From the NCBI RefSeq assembly GCF_014650335.1, contig NZ_BMUT01000022.1, positions 21,705 through 85,704 of the forward strand: a stretch of DNA of 64,000 bases, in the 5' to 3' direction. The notes under the pieces were generated by a model, which was not told the origin of the DNA, searched no databases, and saw nothing but the letters and a program-made list of their open reading frames with translations. The translations under genes were made by a program, and so were the position numbers. This document shows positions 1-7,391 of the stretch, piece after piece (position 1 is the stretch's first letter; each line of letters opens with the position of its first letter). The stretch is from Streptomyces hiroshimensis (GTDB taxonomy: Bacteria > Actinomycetota > Actinomycetes > Streptomycetales > Streptomycetaceae).

Positions 1-825
1 GCCGCGGCAGGTGCGGCAGAGACCGCCGGGGAGCGCTTCGGGGCGGCCCGGGGTGCCGCAGTCGGTGCATTCCATGTCCCAGCGGGGTGTGGGCGCGGCC
101 TGCGCCTCTGCATGCGGGGTGGGGAACGGCTCCGGAGGGAGCCGGTCGATGAGCCTCTTGCGAGTGAAAGCACCGGGGCAGTGGATGACGTCGGGGAGCC
201 CGTTGCAGAGGATCCGCGCGAAGTCCTGTGGCGTGATGCCCCGCGCGAACCACTCGGCCGCGAGGGGTTCGAGGGCGGCGCAGTCGGCGGCGGAGAGGGT
301 GAGGCGGGGGTCGGAGAGGCCGAGGGTGGCGAGGGCGATGTAGGCGGGGGAGGCCTCGGGGCGGGCGTGGTCTTGGTCCTGGTCTTGGGGCGCGGCGGCC
401 GTCACGGTCGTCGCGGCCCTTGCAGGGACCGGCTTCGGCTTGCCGCCGGAGCCCTCCAGGAGGTCATCCAGGAAAGCCTTCCACCAGGCGTCGCTACGCG
501 CCGTGCGGGAGAAGAACCAGCGGGACACCCACTGGGTACGCCCCTCGCCGACGACGCGCCGGACGCGGCGCAGGTGGCCGGCCTCGGACAGGGCATTGAG
601 GGCGGAGGCGACGGCCTGCTGTCCGTAGGCGGCGAGCTCTTTGGCGAGGGTCTTGATGTCGACGGCGGCGCCGTCGGGAAGCCGGTCGATGTGAGCGGCG
701 ATGGAGGCTTCGCGGGCGGGCAGATGAGCGAAGTCGTCCCGGCCGCGCGGGGCTTGGCCGGGCGCGGAACGCTTGCCGTAGCCGGGCGCGGCCATGGGGG
801 GAGCGGTAAGCTGAGCGGTAGCCAC
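1..825 (-). CDS. Winged-helix DNA-binding protein with C-terminal zinc ribbon, 3' end cut off
   Basis: The gene reads leftward from a GTG at 825 and runs off the window after 275 codons with no stop. The first 35 residues are a proline/alanine-rich lead. Residues of roughly 40-110 look like a winged helix (AHIDRLPDGAAVDIKTLAKE, then GQQAVASALNALSEAGHLRR), the MarR-like fold annotated in many Streptomyces proteins of this type. A linker rich in Gln, Asp and Pro follows, then a region with a conserved-looking WFARG and CNGLPDVIHCPGAF. The last visible residues hold CTDCG and CRTC, two CxxC pairs of a probable zinc ribbon. The start is chosen because GTG follows an AGAGAAAG stretch and gives the usual VATAQLTAP opening. 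DNA binding is inferred; the target is unknown. Confidence 0.72.
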   Translation of the reverse strand, partial: MATAQLTAPPMAAPGYGKRSAPGQAPRGRDDFAHLPAREASIAAHIDRLPDGAAVDIKTLAKELAAYGQQAVASALNALSEAGHLRRVRRVVGEGRTQWVSRWFFSRTARSDAWWKAFLDDLLEGSGGKPKPVPARAATTVTAAAPQDQDQDHARPEASPAYIALATLGLSDPRLTLSAADCAALEPLAAEWFARGITPQDFARILCNGLPDVIHCPGAFTRKRLIDRLPPEPFPTPHAEAQAAPTPRWDMECTDCGTPGRPEALPGGLCRTCRG

Positions 826-1125
826 CAGATCAACTTTCTCTTGATCTCGTCGGTCAGACCCCGGCTCGGTGCTCCAACACCGGCCCGGGGTCGCTTTGTT
901 GTGGCGCACGCTACACGCCGAACGCGTGGCGTGGTGGCCCAGTTGCGGAAAGTCATATGGGTGTGGTTACGCGCGTGCTTGCGCGCGTCCGCGCGAGGCT
1001 TGGGTGGGAGGGTGGGGAGAAACCTCCCGCCCATTCCGTGTATGGATCGCTCGAATCCCGGCCCCCGAATCCCGAAGCTCGGCGTGGTGGGTGGGATGTC
1101 AGAGGCTGCTGGCAGCATCACCGCC
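826..1125. other. Divergent intergenic region with one arm of an inverted repeat
   Basis: About 300 bp between the leftward HTH gene and the rightward DUF1963-like gene, so it should hold both promoters. No promoter is convincing. A GC-rich self-complementary patch (CGCGCGTGCTTGCGCGCG) lies near 970-990. The segment 1059-1082 is one arm of a 24-bp inverted repeat whose partner is at 2098-2121. Confidence 0.5.
1059..1082 (+). repeat. Left arm of 24-bp inverted repeat flanking the DUF1963-like gene
   Basis: The reverse complement of 2098-2121 matches this arm at 22 of 24 positions (mismatches at positions 4 and 18). It ends 43 bp before the start codon of the gene it brackets. Confidence 0.8.
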
Positions 1126-2040
1126 ATGAACGTCACCCGTACCACCCCGCCGCGGCCGCTCGACGTCGCCGCGCTCTTCCCTGAACTGGGCCCGCTGGCA
1201 CGCACGGCGATCCGGTTGCATCCCCGTCCCGGGTCTCCGTCGCCGCGCGACAGTTCGGTCGGCGGGCCGCTGCTGTGGCCCGCCGACGAGCCGTGGCCGT
1301 ACTGCGACGAGGCGCACGGGTTGTACGACAGTTCGACCGACGAGGAGTACGAGGGGCCGAACCCCATGGTGCCCGTGGCCCAGCTGTACGTGCGCGACGT
1401 ACCCCTGCTGCGACCACCCGTTGGGGCCGATCTGCTCCAGGTGCTGTGGTGTCCCTGGGAGCACGAGCCGGATTACAAGCCGCCGACCGTGCTGGTCTGG
1501 CGATCCGCTGCCGAGGTCACCGACGTCCTCGCCGCGCCGCCCGAGTCGACCGAGGGGGAATACGAAGGCTACTTGCCGGTGCCGTGCATGCTCGCGCCGG
1601 AGCAGATCACCGAGTACCCCAACTACTTGGAGCTGAGCAAGGAGCTGCAGCAGCCGCTGAAGGACTGGAGCAGGTGGCAGGCAGCCGACGCCGGTGTGGA
1701 CAGCTCCTACGCTCCCTACCCGGAGGCGTTCTACTCGAGCGCGCTGTCCGACGCCCCGGGCTGGAAGGTCGGCGGCTGGGCCCCGTGGGGCCTCACCGAT
1801 CCTGTCGCCCGGTTCTGCGCCGATTGCGGCGCCGGCATGGTCCCGCTGCTGACCATAGCCTCGGTCGAATGGGACAGCGGCAGCAAGAGTTGGGTCCCGT
1901 ACGAGGATCGAGACCTCGCCGAGTCCGGCAATGGCGGCGCGTCGAGCCCGCCCAAGGTCCATATCTCCAGGACCAACAATCTGCAGCTCTACGTCTGCCC
2001 GGAGTCCCCGGACCATCCGCACACCGACCTGATCCAGTGA
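1126..2040 (+). CDS. DUF1963/YwqG-like protein
   Basis: A 304-residue protein of unknown function. The stretch GGPLLWPADEPWPYC near residue 50 and the later VAQLYVRDVPLL resemble the DUF1963 (YwqG-like) family, where a similar tryptophan/proline-rich motif is conserved. Near residue 230 there is CADCG, and CPESP occurs close to the C-terminus, so a structural metal site is possible. No signal peptide or membrane segment is seen. The ATG at 1126 is used; an in-frame ATG at 1096 would add ten residues and has an equally weak ribosome site. The gene stands alone and is bracketed by the 24-bp inverted repeat 1059-1082 / 2098-2121, ending 57 bp past the stop. Family assignment is moderate and function unknown. 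Confidence 0.7.
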   Translation: MNVTRTTPPRPLDVAALFPELGPLARTAIRLHPRPGSPSPRDSSVGGPLLWPADEPWPYCDEAHGLYDSSTDEEYEGPNPMVPVAQLYVRDVPLLRPPVGADLLQVLWCPWEHEPDYKPPTVLVWRSAAEVTDVLAAPPESTEGEYEGYLPVPCMLAPEQITEYPNYLELSKELQQPLKDWSRWQAADAGVDSSYAPYPEAFYSSALSDAPGWKVGGWAPWGLTDPVARFCADCGAGMVPLLTIASVEWDSGSKSWVPYEDRDLAESGNGGASSPPKVHISRTNNLQLYVCPESPDHPHTDLIQ

Positions 2041-2097
2041 GCCACCAGCCCAGGCGGGGACGGGGTGAACGGCGTCCGACGGCCCTGAGGGGGAACC

Positions 2098-2121
2098 CCG
2101 AGCCTCGGGATTCGGGGCCCG
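2098..2121 (-). repeat. Right arm of 24-bp inverted repeat flanking the DUF1963-like gene
   Basis: Partner of 1059-1082, 22 of 24 bases shared in opposite orientation. The first 11 bases (CCGAG C CTCGG) also form a small hairpin of their own, so this arm may double as a weak terminator for the upstream gene. Confidence 0.8.
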
Positions 2122-2142
2122 GGGGTGGGCGCGGAGTGGTGT

Positions 2143-2367
2143 GGTTGGGATCCGTGGGTCGGGCGCGGGTCAGAACAGGCCGGCAGCAGGGGGGAGAGGT
2201 GGGGGGCTCGGGTCCGGCTCGTTGGCTGTGCGGTGGGTGGGTTGTTGGCCGCCGTACTCCTGCCGTCACGGATGCGGCTGCGTGAGGAGACCGGTCTGTC
2301 CGTCTGTGGCTGAGGGGGAGCTGGCAGCTGCCGCGATGTGGTGCCTGCCGTCGTGGGCGCTTCGCTC
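2143..2367 (+). repeat. Long inverted repeat, left arm (225 bp)
   Basis: Aligns by eye along its whole length with the reverse complement of 2666-2889 at roughly four bases in five. The best-kept blocks are CGCCGTACTCCTGCCGTCAC, GTGAGGAGACCGGTC, GGGAGCTGGCAGCTGCCGCG and CGTCGTGGGCGCTTCGCTC. The two arms differ by only one base in length. Confidence 0.85.
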
Positions 2368-2665
2368 AGCTCGCCACCGTCGTGGCCGGGCAGCCGGGTG
2401 TCCCTGAGCGGGGGTTCCTGTGACAGAGAGCGCGTGGTGGGGCTGCAGGTGGCTTGCGGCCTGCAACTCGGCCCGCTTATCCGCCGCGGCGGGCGGCTAA
2501 CTGTCCCCGAGTGGGCTCGTCTGTGACAGGGGCAGCTTCGTGGGGTCGTTGAGGTGCTCGGCCGTCATCCCGGGTCACTTATCCGCCGCCCTCCACCCAC
2601 GCCGGTTGATTACCGCGCCCAAGTGCATCCCGCAGCCGGACGAGCAACCACAACGGCGGGAAACC

Positions 2666-2889
2666 GAGCGAAGCGCCCACGACGGGCCCAGCCACATCGC
2701 GGCAGCTGCCAGCTCCCCGCCAGCCCAGGTTTATGGGACCGGTCTCCTCACGCGCGTGCATCCGTGACGGCAGGAGTACGGCGCCCAACCGCCCACCGGC
2801 CGCACACCTCACCCACCGAACCCGAGCCCCCCACCTGTCCCCCCGCTGCCAGCCTGTTCTCACCCGCACCCACCCCACGGATCCCAGCC
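2666..2889 (-). repeat. Long inverted repeat, right arm (224 bp)
   Basis: Opposite-orientation copy of 2143-2367. It ends 14 bp before the stop codon of the DUF397 gene. The conserved blocks are spread across the whole arm, with diverged patches between, as expected of an old duplication or of an element kept for its structure. Confidence 0.85.
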
Positions 2890-2902
2890 CGGGTCGGCGC
2901 CT

Positions 2903-3205
2903 TTACGCCGCGGCGATGTAGGCGACAAACCCCGCCCAGGCGGGGGCGCCTACGGCGAGTTGGGGGCCAGCCTTCTCCTTGGAGTCGCGTATATGGACGC
3001 CGCAGGAGCTGCTGGCTATCTCGACGCAGTTGTCACCTTCGTCGTCGCTGCGGCTGGACTTTCGCCACGGCAGTGCAACTTCGACACACTCGCTGCCATC
3101 CCCGTCGCTATAGCTGGACTTTTGCCACGGCAATGCCACTTCCACACAGTTGCTGCCATCGTCGTCGCTATAGCTGGACTTGAACCATGCCAGACCGTCA
3201 TTCAC
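2903..3205 (-). CDS. DUF397 protein with triplicated half-motif
   Basis: A 100-residue DUF397-family protein. Normal members carry one WxKSSYSxxxGxxCVEVA motif followed by VRDSK and a C-terminal W/F-rich tail. Here the N-terminal half-motif occurs three times in tandem with a 20-residue period: KSSYSDDDGSNCVEVALPWQ, a near copy, then a third copy starting KSSRSDDEGD. It then continues with VHIRDSKEKAGP and AWAGFVAY. The repeat is also clear in the DNA (60-bp period, roughly 3020-3190). The start overlaps the stop of the XRE gene by 4 bp, so the pair is translationally coupled. DUF397 proteins act with their XRE partner in Streptomyces developmental or antibiotic control (WhiJ/BldB-like context); the exact role here is unknown. 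Confidence 0.88.
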   Translation of the reverse strand: MNDGLAWFKSSYSDDDGSNCVEVALPWQKSSYSDGDGSECVEVALPWRKSSRSDDEGDNCVEIASSSCGVHIRDSKEKAGPQLAVGAPAWAGFVAYIAAA

Positions 3206-4011
3206 AGCTCATCTACCAATCTCTGGATGAATTGTGCAGAGTCCTCGGCGTTGAGCGCCTCCATTCGGAACTTCGCATAGCGCTCCGTCATGACGTGCAC
3301 CTCATCGCTGTCCGAAGTCAGGAGACTCATTTGCTGCCCCTCAGCCAGAGACATCCGCACGTGATCTTTGGTCTCCAGGATCACGAGCGACCCGCTCAAC
3401 GCCGAGGAAACGACCTTGCTGAAAGGAAGTACCTGCAGGGCCACATTGCGCATACTCCCGGCCTCCAGCAGGTGGAGCAGCTGACGCTTGTGCACCGCCG
3501 CGCCCCCCATCGGAGAACGCAGCGCAGCCTCGTAGATCACGAAGCTGAACTCTGCGGAGGGCTTGCGAGTGAGGAGGTGCTTGCGTGCCATCCGCGCTGC
3601 GACCCGCTCAGCTACCGTCTCCTCATCCAAGGCCGGGCAGCGATCCCCGATCAGCGCCTGCGCGTACTCCTCGGTCTGCAGGAGCCCGGGCATCAGGGCA
3701 CACTCGTACGACCAGATACTGAGCGCTTCGGCCTCGTGCCGGATGTAGTCGCGCGTTCGCGCGGGAAACTTCTCCCTCGTGAGATACCCGAGCCCCGCCT
3801 TCAATTTTCCCCGCGCCCCGAAGAGCTCATCCGCGATCTCCGCCATCCGCGGCGGGCACGCGCGCCGCCCCTGTTCCACGGACCTCACCATTTCCGCGGA
3901 ATAGCCGACCGCTTCGGCGACTTCTTCCCGTGACAGCCCCGCCTCCTGGCGCCACATCATGAACTGGTTTCCGAGGTACCGATGGTTGACCGGAAGAAAA
4001 ACCTCGCCCAT
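3202..4011 (-). CDS. XRE-family regulator with DUF5753 domain
   Basis: A 269-residue protein. Residues of about 13-70 form a helix-turn-helix (LGNQFMMWRQEAGLSREEVA, then VRSVEQGRRACPP). The remainder matches the DUF5753 domain usual in Streptomyces partners of DUF397 proteins (YECALMPGLLQTEEYAQALI, RPSAEF-type core, LPFSKVVSSALSGSLVILE). It forms a two-gene unit with the downstream DUF397 gene through a 4-bp ATGA overlap. Such pairs are known as WhiJ-like modules, in which the XRE protein binds DNA and the small protein modulates it; that activity is inferred here. The gene is divergent from the DUF7848-type gene at 4129, a pairing often seen with these modules. Confidence 0.9.
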   Translation of the reverse strand: MGEVFLPVNHRYLGNQFMMWRQEAGLSREEVAEAVGYSAEMVRSVEQGRRACPPRMAEIADELFGARGKLKAGLGYLTREKFPARTRDYIRHEAEALSIWSYECALMPGLLQTEEYAQALIGDRCPALDEETVAERVAARMARKHLLTRKPSAEFSFVIYEAALRSPMGGAAVHKRQLLHLLEAGSMRNVALQVLPFSKVVSSALSGSLVILETKDHVRMSLAEGQQMSLLTSDSDEVHVMTERYAKFRMEALNAEDSAQFIQRLVDEL

Positions 4012-4128
4012 GCCCGCAGACCCTCCCCTGTCACAGATGGCATACCCTCTGGCCAGAGATTCCGCACATCACGGCCCGTATCCATCCCGTAACACGTCAC
4101 GCTACGCCCCCGTGGGCATCTATACGCC

Positions 4129-4401
4129 GTGAGTAATGAAAATCCCCCCCGAACCCCGCGGACTCCCCGAACCCCGCGGAGCGTCTACCGCTTCGGTACC
4201 TGGACACTGACCCCTGACCGCGAGCCCGACGCCGAGCCCGTCACGTACGCGATGCAGTGCGCCGTCTGCGAGGAGCGCTCCGCCCCGGGCGAGGACCCGG
4301 CCGCCGCCCAGGCCTGGACCTTCCGGCATGCCGGGCGGAACCCCTCCCACCACACCTACCGGGAGGTGATCACCCGGCCCTGGCGCACCTGGATGGCCTG
4401 A
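4129..4401 (+). CDS. DUF7848-type small protein
   Basis: A 90-residue protein starting at GTG 4129. It has a short proline/arginine/threonine tandem (PRTPRTPRTPR), encoded by a direct repeat of GAACCCCGCGGA, which replaces the usual short N-terminus. The family core follows: YRFGTWTLTPDREPDAEPVT, then MQCAVCEE, FRHAGRNPSHHTYREV and a final RPWRTWMA. The single CxxC and the histidines could bind metal. Function is unknown. In Streptomyces this gene typically lies next to XRE/DUF397 modules, as here. Confidence 0.85.
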   Translation: MSNENPPRTPRTPRTPRSVYRFGTWTLTPDREPDAEPVTYAMQCAVCEERSAPGEDPAAAQAWTFRHAGRNPSHHTYREVITRPWRTWMA

Positions 4402-4491
4402 GATGGCCGGAAGAAACGGCGCGCGGTCAGCCCCGGTCGCTCGGATACGCTAAAGGCCTCCATATACACCCGCGACCAGGGAGCAGCCGAA

Positions 4492-6213
4492 ATGGCTCGA
4501 CACCTCATCACCAGCGCCCTTCCGTATATCAACGGGATCAAGCACCTGGGCAACATGGTGGGGTCCATGCTCCCGGCGGACGTGTACGCCCGGTACCTCC
4601 GCCAGACCGGTCGCGAGACGCTGTTCATCTGTGCCACCGACGAGCACGGGACCCCGGCCGAGCTGGGCGCCAAGGAGCTCGGCCTGCCCGTGGACGAGTT
4701 CTGCGCCAAGCAGCACGACGCGCAGAAGGCGATCTACGACGGCTTCGCGCTGTCCTTCGACTACTTCGGCCGCAGCTCCTCCCCGCAGAACCGCGAGATC
4801 ACCCAGCACTTCGCGCGGCAGCTGCAGCAGAACGGGTTCATCGAGGAGCGCTCGATCCGCCAGGTCTACTCCCTGGCGGACGGCCGCTTCCTGCCCGACC
4901 GCTACATCGTCGGCACCTGCCCGCACTGCGGCTACGACAAGGCCCGTGGCGACCAGTGCGAGAACTGCACGCGCGTCCTGGACCCGACGGACCTGATCGA
5001 CGCCCGCTCGGCGATCAGCGGCAGCAGCGACCTGGAGGTCCGCGAGACCAAGCACCTCTTCCTCCTCCAGTCGAAGCTGCAGGGCGAGGTCGAGGCGTGG
5101 ATCGACGAGCACGGCAAGGACTGGCCGGTCCTGGCGTCCTCGATCGCCCGCAAGTGGCTGACCGAGGGGCTGAACGACCGCGCGATCACGCGTGACCTGG
5201 ACTGGGGCGTGCCGGTCCCGGCGGACACGTGGCCGGAGCTGGCGGCCGAGGGCAAGGTCTTCTACGTCTGGTTCGACGCCCCGATCGAGTACATCGGCGC
5301 GACGAAGGAGTGGGCTGACCAGGACCCGGAGAACCGGGACTGGAAGTCCTGGTGGTACGAGGCGACGGACGTCCGCTACACCCAGTTCATGGGCAAGGAC
5401 AACGTCCCGTTCCACACGGTGATGTTCCCGGCCACCCAGCTCGGCGTCCGCGAGCCGTGGAAGAAGGTCGACTACGTCAAGGCCTTCAACTGGCTGAACT
5501 ACTACGGCGGCAAGTTCTCCACGTCCCAGAAGCGCGGCGTCTTCACGCACGACGCCCTGGAGCTGCTGCCCGCCGACTACTGGCGCTACTTCATGATGGC
5601 CAACGCCCCCGAGTCGGACGACACGTCGTTCACGTGGGAGCTGTTCTCGGCCACGGTGAACAAGGACCTCGCCGACGTCCTCGGCAACTTCGTCAACCGC
5701 GTGCTGTCGTTCTCGAAGAAGCGCTTCGGCGAGACGGTCCCGGCCGGCGCCGAGGCGGGCGAGGCCGAGACGAACCTGGGCCGCGAGATCGCCCAGCTGC
5801 TCCAGGAGTACGAGGAGCACATGGAGGCCATGCAGTACCGCAAGGCCGCCCAGGCCCTGCGTGCACTGTGGAGCGCGGGCAACTCGTACCTGGAGACCAA
5901 GGCCCCCTGGCTGGAGATCAAGACCGACCCGGAGGCCGCGGCGCTGACGCTGCGCACGGCGATGAACCTGATCCACCTGTACTCGGTGATCTCGGAGCCG
6001 TTCATCCCGCAGTCGGCGTCGGCCATGCGCCTGGCGTTCGAGCTCGCCGACGACACGCGGACGTGGGTCACGGCGGACGAGGCCCGCTCGCTGTCCTTCG
6101 TCCCGGCCGGTACGCCGTTCAGCGTCCCGCCGGTGCTCTTCGCGAAGATCACCGAGGATGATCTGGCCGCCTACCGCGAGCGCTTCGGCGGCGGCGAGGA
6201 GCCGGCGGCCTAG
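4492..6213 (+). CDS. metG: Methionyl-tRNA synthetase
   Basis: A 573-residue class I aminoacyl-tRNA synthetase that charges tRNA-Met in the cytoplasm. The HIGH-type signature is HLGN at residues 18-21. A zinc knuckle sits in the connective peptide (C143, C146, C156, C159), and the KMSKS-type loop is KFSTSQ near 341. The helical anticodon-binding domain occupies about 400-560. The C-terminal EMAP-like tRNA-binding extension of some family members is absent, which is usual for actinobacterial enzymes of this length. The ATG at 4492 follows AGGGAGCAG. The gene appears monocistronic and ends at a strong terminator at 6243. No T-box leader is seen in the short upstream region. Confidence 0.97.
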   Translation: MARHLITSALPYINGIKHLGNMVGSMLPADVYARYLRQTGRETLFICATDEHGTPAELGAKELGLPVDEFCAKQHDAQKAIYDGFALSFDYFGRSSSPQNREITQHFARQLQQNGFIEERSIRQVYSLADGRFLPDRYIVGTCPHCGYDKARGDQCENCTRVLDPTDLIDARSAISGSSDLEVRETKHLFLLQSKLQGEVEAWIDEHGKDWPVLASSIARKWLTEGLNDRAITRDLDWGVPVPADTWPELAAEGKVFYVWFDAPIEYIGATKEWADQDPENRDWKSWWYEATDVRYTQFMGKDNVPFHTVMFPATQLGVREPWKKVDYVKAFNWLNYYGGKFSTSQKRGVFTHDALELLPADYWRYFMMANAPESDDTSFTWELFSATVNKDLADVLGNFVNRVLSFSKKRFGETVPAGAEAGEAETNLGREIAQLLQEYEEHMEAMQYRKAAQALRALWSAGNSYLETKAPWLEIKTDPEAAALTLRTAMNLIHLYSVISEPFIPQSASAMRLAFELADDTRTWVTADEARSLSFVPAGTPFSVPPVLFAKITEDDLAAYRERFGGGEEPAA

Positions 6214-6242
6214 TCACCCCGCAGACCGCACAGCAAGCAGCC

Positions 6243-6275
6243 GAGGGCCCGGAACCGAGGAGGTTCCGGGCCCTC
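6243..6275 (+). terminator. Terminator after metG
   Basis: A perfect 14-bp stem (GAGGGCCCGGAACC paired with GGTTCCGGGCCCTC) with a 5-nt loop, 30 bp past the metG stop. There is no long U-tract, as is common in Streptomyces. Confidence 0.88.
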
Positions 6276-6373
6276 CGTGCTGCCTGTTGATGGAACGGTA
6301 ATCGTCCGTTGAGACCGGCGGACCAGGCTGGAGGCCACACCGTACGGGGAAGCCGGGGAGACGAGGAAGAGCA

Positions 6374-6751
6374 GTGTTCAAGAAGCCGATCACCATCAGC
6401 GTGCACGCGACCGACGAGCTGGCGCGGGCCCGGTTCGCCCGGGAGGTGCGGGCCGTGCTGCCCGAGGTGCAGGTGGTGCGGCGGGACGAGGACGGGGACG
6501 TCGAGTTCGTCCTCATGGGAGCCGACGACCCGGCCGCGGCGGCCACCCTGCGGCGGCTGACCCGCGCGGGCGAGGCGCCCGTGGTGCTGGTCGCGGACGA
6601 GCTCGGGGAGAGCGAGCTGATGGCGGTGGCGGAGTACGGCGTGGAGTCCGTGCTGTGGCGGCCGTCGATCACGCGGCGGCAGCTGTCGCGGGCCGTGCAC
6701 AGCGCGGCGGGATGCTGCCCGAAGCTGCCCATGGTGACCGCACTCATGTGA
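6374..6751 (+). CDS. Receiver-like protein lacking an HTH (probable truncated LuxR-type regulator)
   Basis: A 125-residue protein from GTG 6374, after GAGGAAGAGCA. The opening FKKPITISVHATDELARA and the body (VLVADELGESELMAVAEYGV, SVLWRPSITRRQLSRAVHSA) resemble the N-terminal pseudo-receiver half of a Streptomyces LuxR-type regulator family that is normally about 210 residues with a C-terminal HTH. Here the protein stops right after the receiver-like part, and the DinB-like gene begins 21 bp later, so no HTH is encoded. No acidic pocket of a true phosphoreceiver is obvious. It may be a stand-alone dominant partner or a decayed paralogue. Family call is moderate and function unknown. Confidence 0.68.
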   Translation: MFKKPITISVHATDELARARFAREVRAVLPEVQVVRRDEDGDVEFVLMGADDPAAAATLRRLTRAGEAPVVLVADELGESELMAVAEYGVESVLWRPSITRRQLSRAVHSAAGCCPKLPMVTALM

Positions 6752-6772
6752 CGCTGCCGTCATACTGCCGTC

Positions 6773-7309
6773 ATGGTGACGACAGAGCGGGCCATCCCAC
6801 CCCTGACGGCCGATGAGCGCACCACACTGGAGAGTTGGCTGGACTTCCAGCGCGCCACCCTCGCGCGCAAAGTCCACGGGCTGACCGACGAGCAGGCACG
6901 GGAGCCGGCGGCTCCCCCGTCCACGCTGAGCCTGCTGGGGCTCGTGCAGCACATGGGCGAGGTGGAGCGGCAGTGGTTCCGCAGAGTGCTGCAGAGCCAG
7001 GCGGCGCCGCCGCTGTACGGGCCGGAAGCGGGCGGCGGGGCGAGAACCGCCGAAGACCTGGGCGAGGAGAACGTGGGCCTCGTCGTCGCGCCGGACGCGA
7101 GCCTCGCGGAGGCCATGGCCGTGTGGAAGGAAGAGGTCGCCCGGGCCCGGGCCGCCTGCGCGCCGCTGTCGCTGGACGCGACGGGGACGGTGCGGGGGCA
7201 GGACGTCTCCCTGCGGTGGATCTTCCTGCACATGATCGAGGAGTACGCGCGGCACAACGGGCACGCGGACCTGCTGCGCGAGCGCACGGACGGCGAGACG
7301 GGCTACTGA
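6773..7309 (+). CDS. DinB/DUF664-type protein (putative thiol-dependent metalloenzyme)
   Basis: A 178-residue member of the DinB-like DUF664 family. These are four-helix bundles that usually carry a three-histidine metal site and act as mycothiol- or bacillithiol-dependent transferases or isomerases. Histidines consistent with the site are in LVQHMGEVERQWF (near residue 60) and IFLHMIEEYARHNGHADLL (near 155). Substrate is unknown. The ATG at 6773 is preceded by CTGCCGTC and has no strong ribosome site. It may be co-transcribed with the receiver-like gene 21 bp upstream. A strong bidirectional terminator follows at 7334. Confidence 0.85.
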   Translation: MVTTERAIPPLTADERTTLESWLDFQRATLARKVHGLTDEQAREPAAPPSTLSLLGLVQHMGEVERQWFRRVLQSQAAPPLYGPEAGGGARTAEDLGEENVGLVVAPDASLAEAMAVWKEEVARARAACAPLSLDATGTVRGQDVSLRWIFLHMIEEYARHNGHADLLRERTDGETGY

Positions 7310-7333
7310 AGGACGGGTCCCTGACGACACGCA

Positions 7334-7367
7334 TGAGCCCCCGCGCCGAGGACGGCGCGGGGGCTCA
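7334..7367 (+). terminator. Bidirectional terminator between the DinB-like gene and aspS
   Basis: A perfect 14-bp stem (TGAGCCCCCGCGCC with GGCGCGGGGGCTCA) and 6-nt loop, placed between two convergent genes and able to serve both. Confidence 0.88.
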
Positions 7368-7391
7368 CGGACGTACGGACCTACCGGGGAA

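Larger units (their letters stand above)
2041..2902. other. Gene-poor 860-bp stretch built around a long inverted repeat
   Basis: No open frame here has convincing composition or a homologue I recognise. Most of the stretch is taken up by the two long inverted arms (2143-2367 and 2666-2889). The 298 bp between them contain CTGTGACAG at 2418 and again at 2522, and CTTATCCGCCGC at 2476 and 2578. The reading frame is not conserved between the two arms, which argues against a protein-coding relic. Confidence 0.6.

Noticed and set aside
1050..1085. TCGAATCCCGGCCCCCGA resembles a tRNA T-arm and acceptor end.
   Set aside because: No matching anticodon or D arm upstream and no CCA-type acceptor stem; it is better explained as one arm of the inverted repeat.
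402..1367. Leftward frame of 321 codons crossing the first intergenic region.
   Set aside because: Composition is Pro/Ser/Arg-rich with no family match and it overlaps two better supported genes.
2143..2889. Insertion sequence remnant.
   Set aside because: No transposase-like frame, no terminal target duplication seen, and frames are not kept between arms.
4402..4491. T-box or SAM riboswitch ahead of metG.
   Set aside because: The leader is under 100 bp and shows no T-box core or terminator/antiterminator pair.
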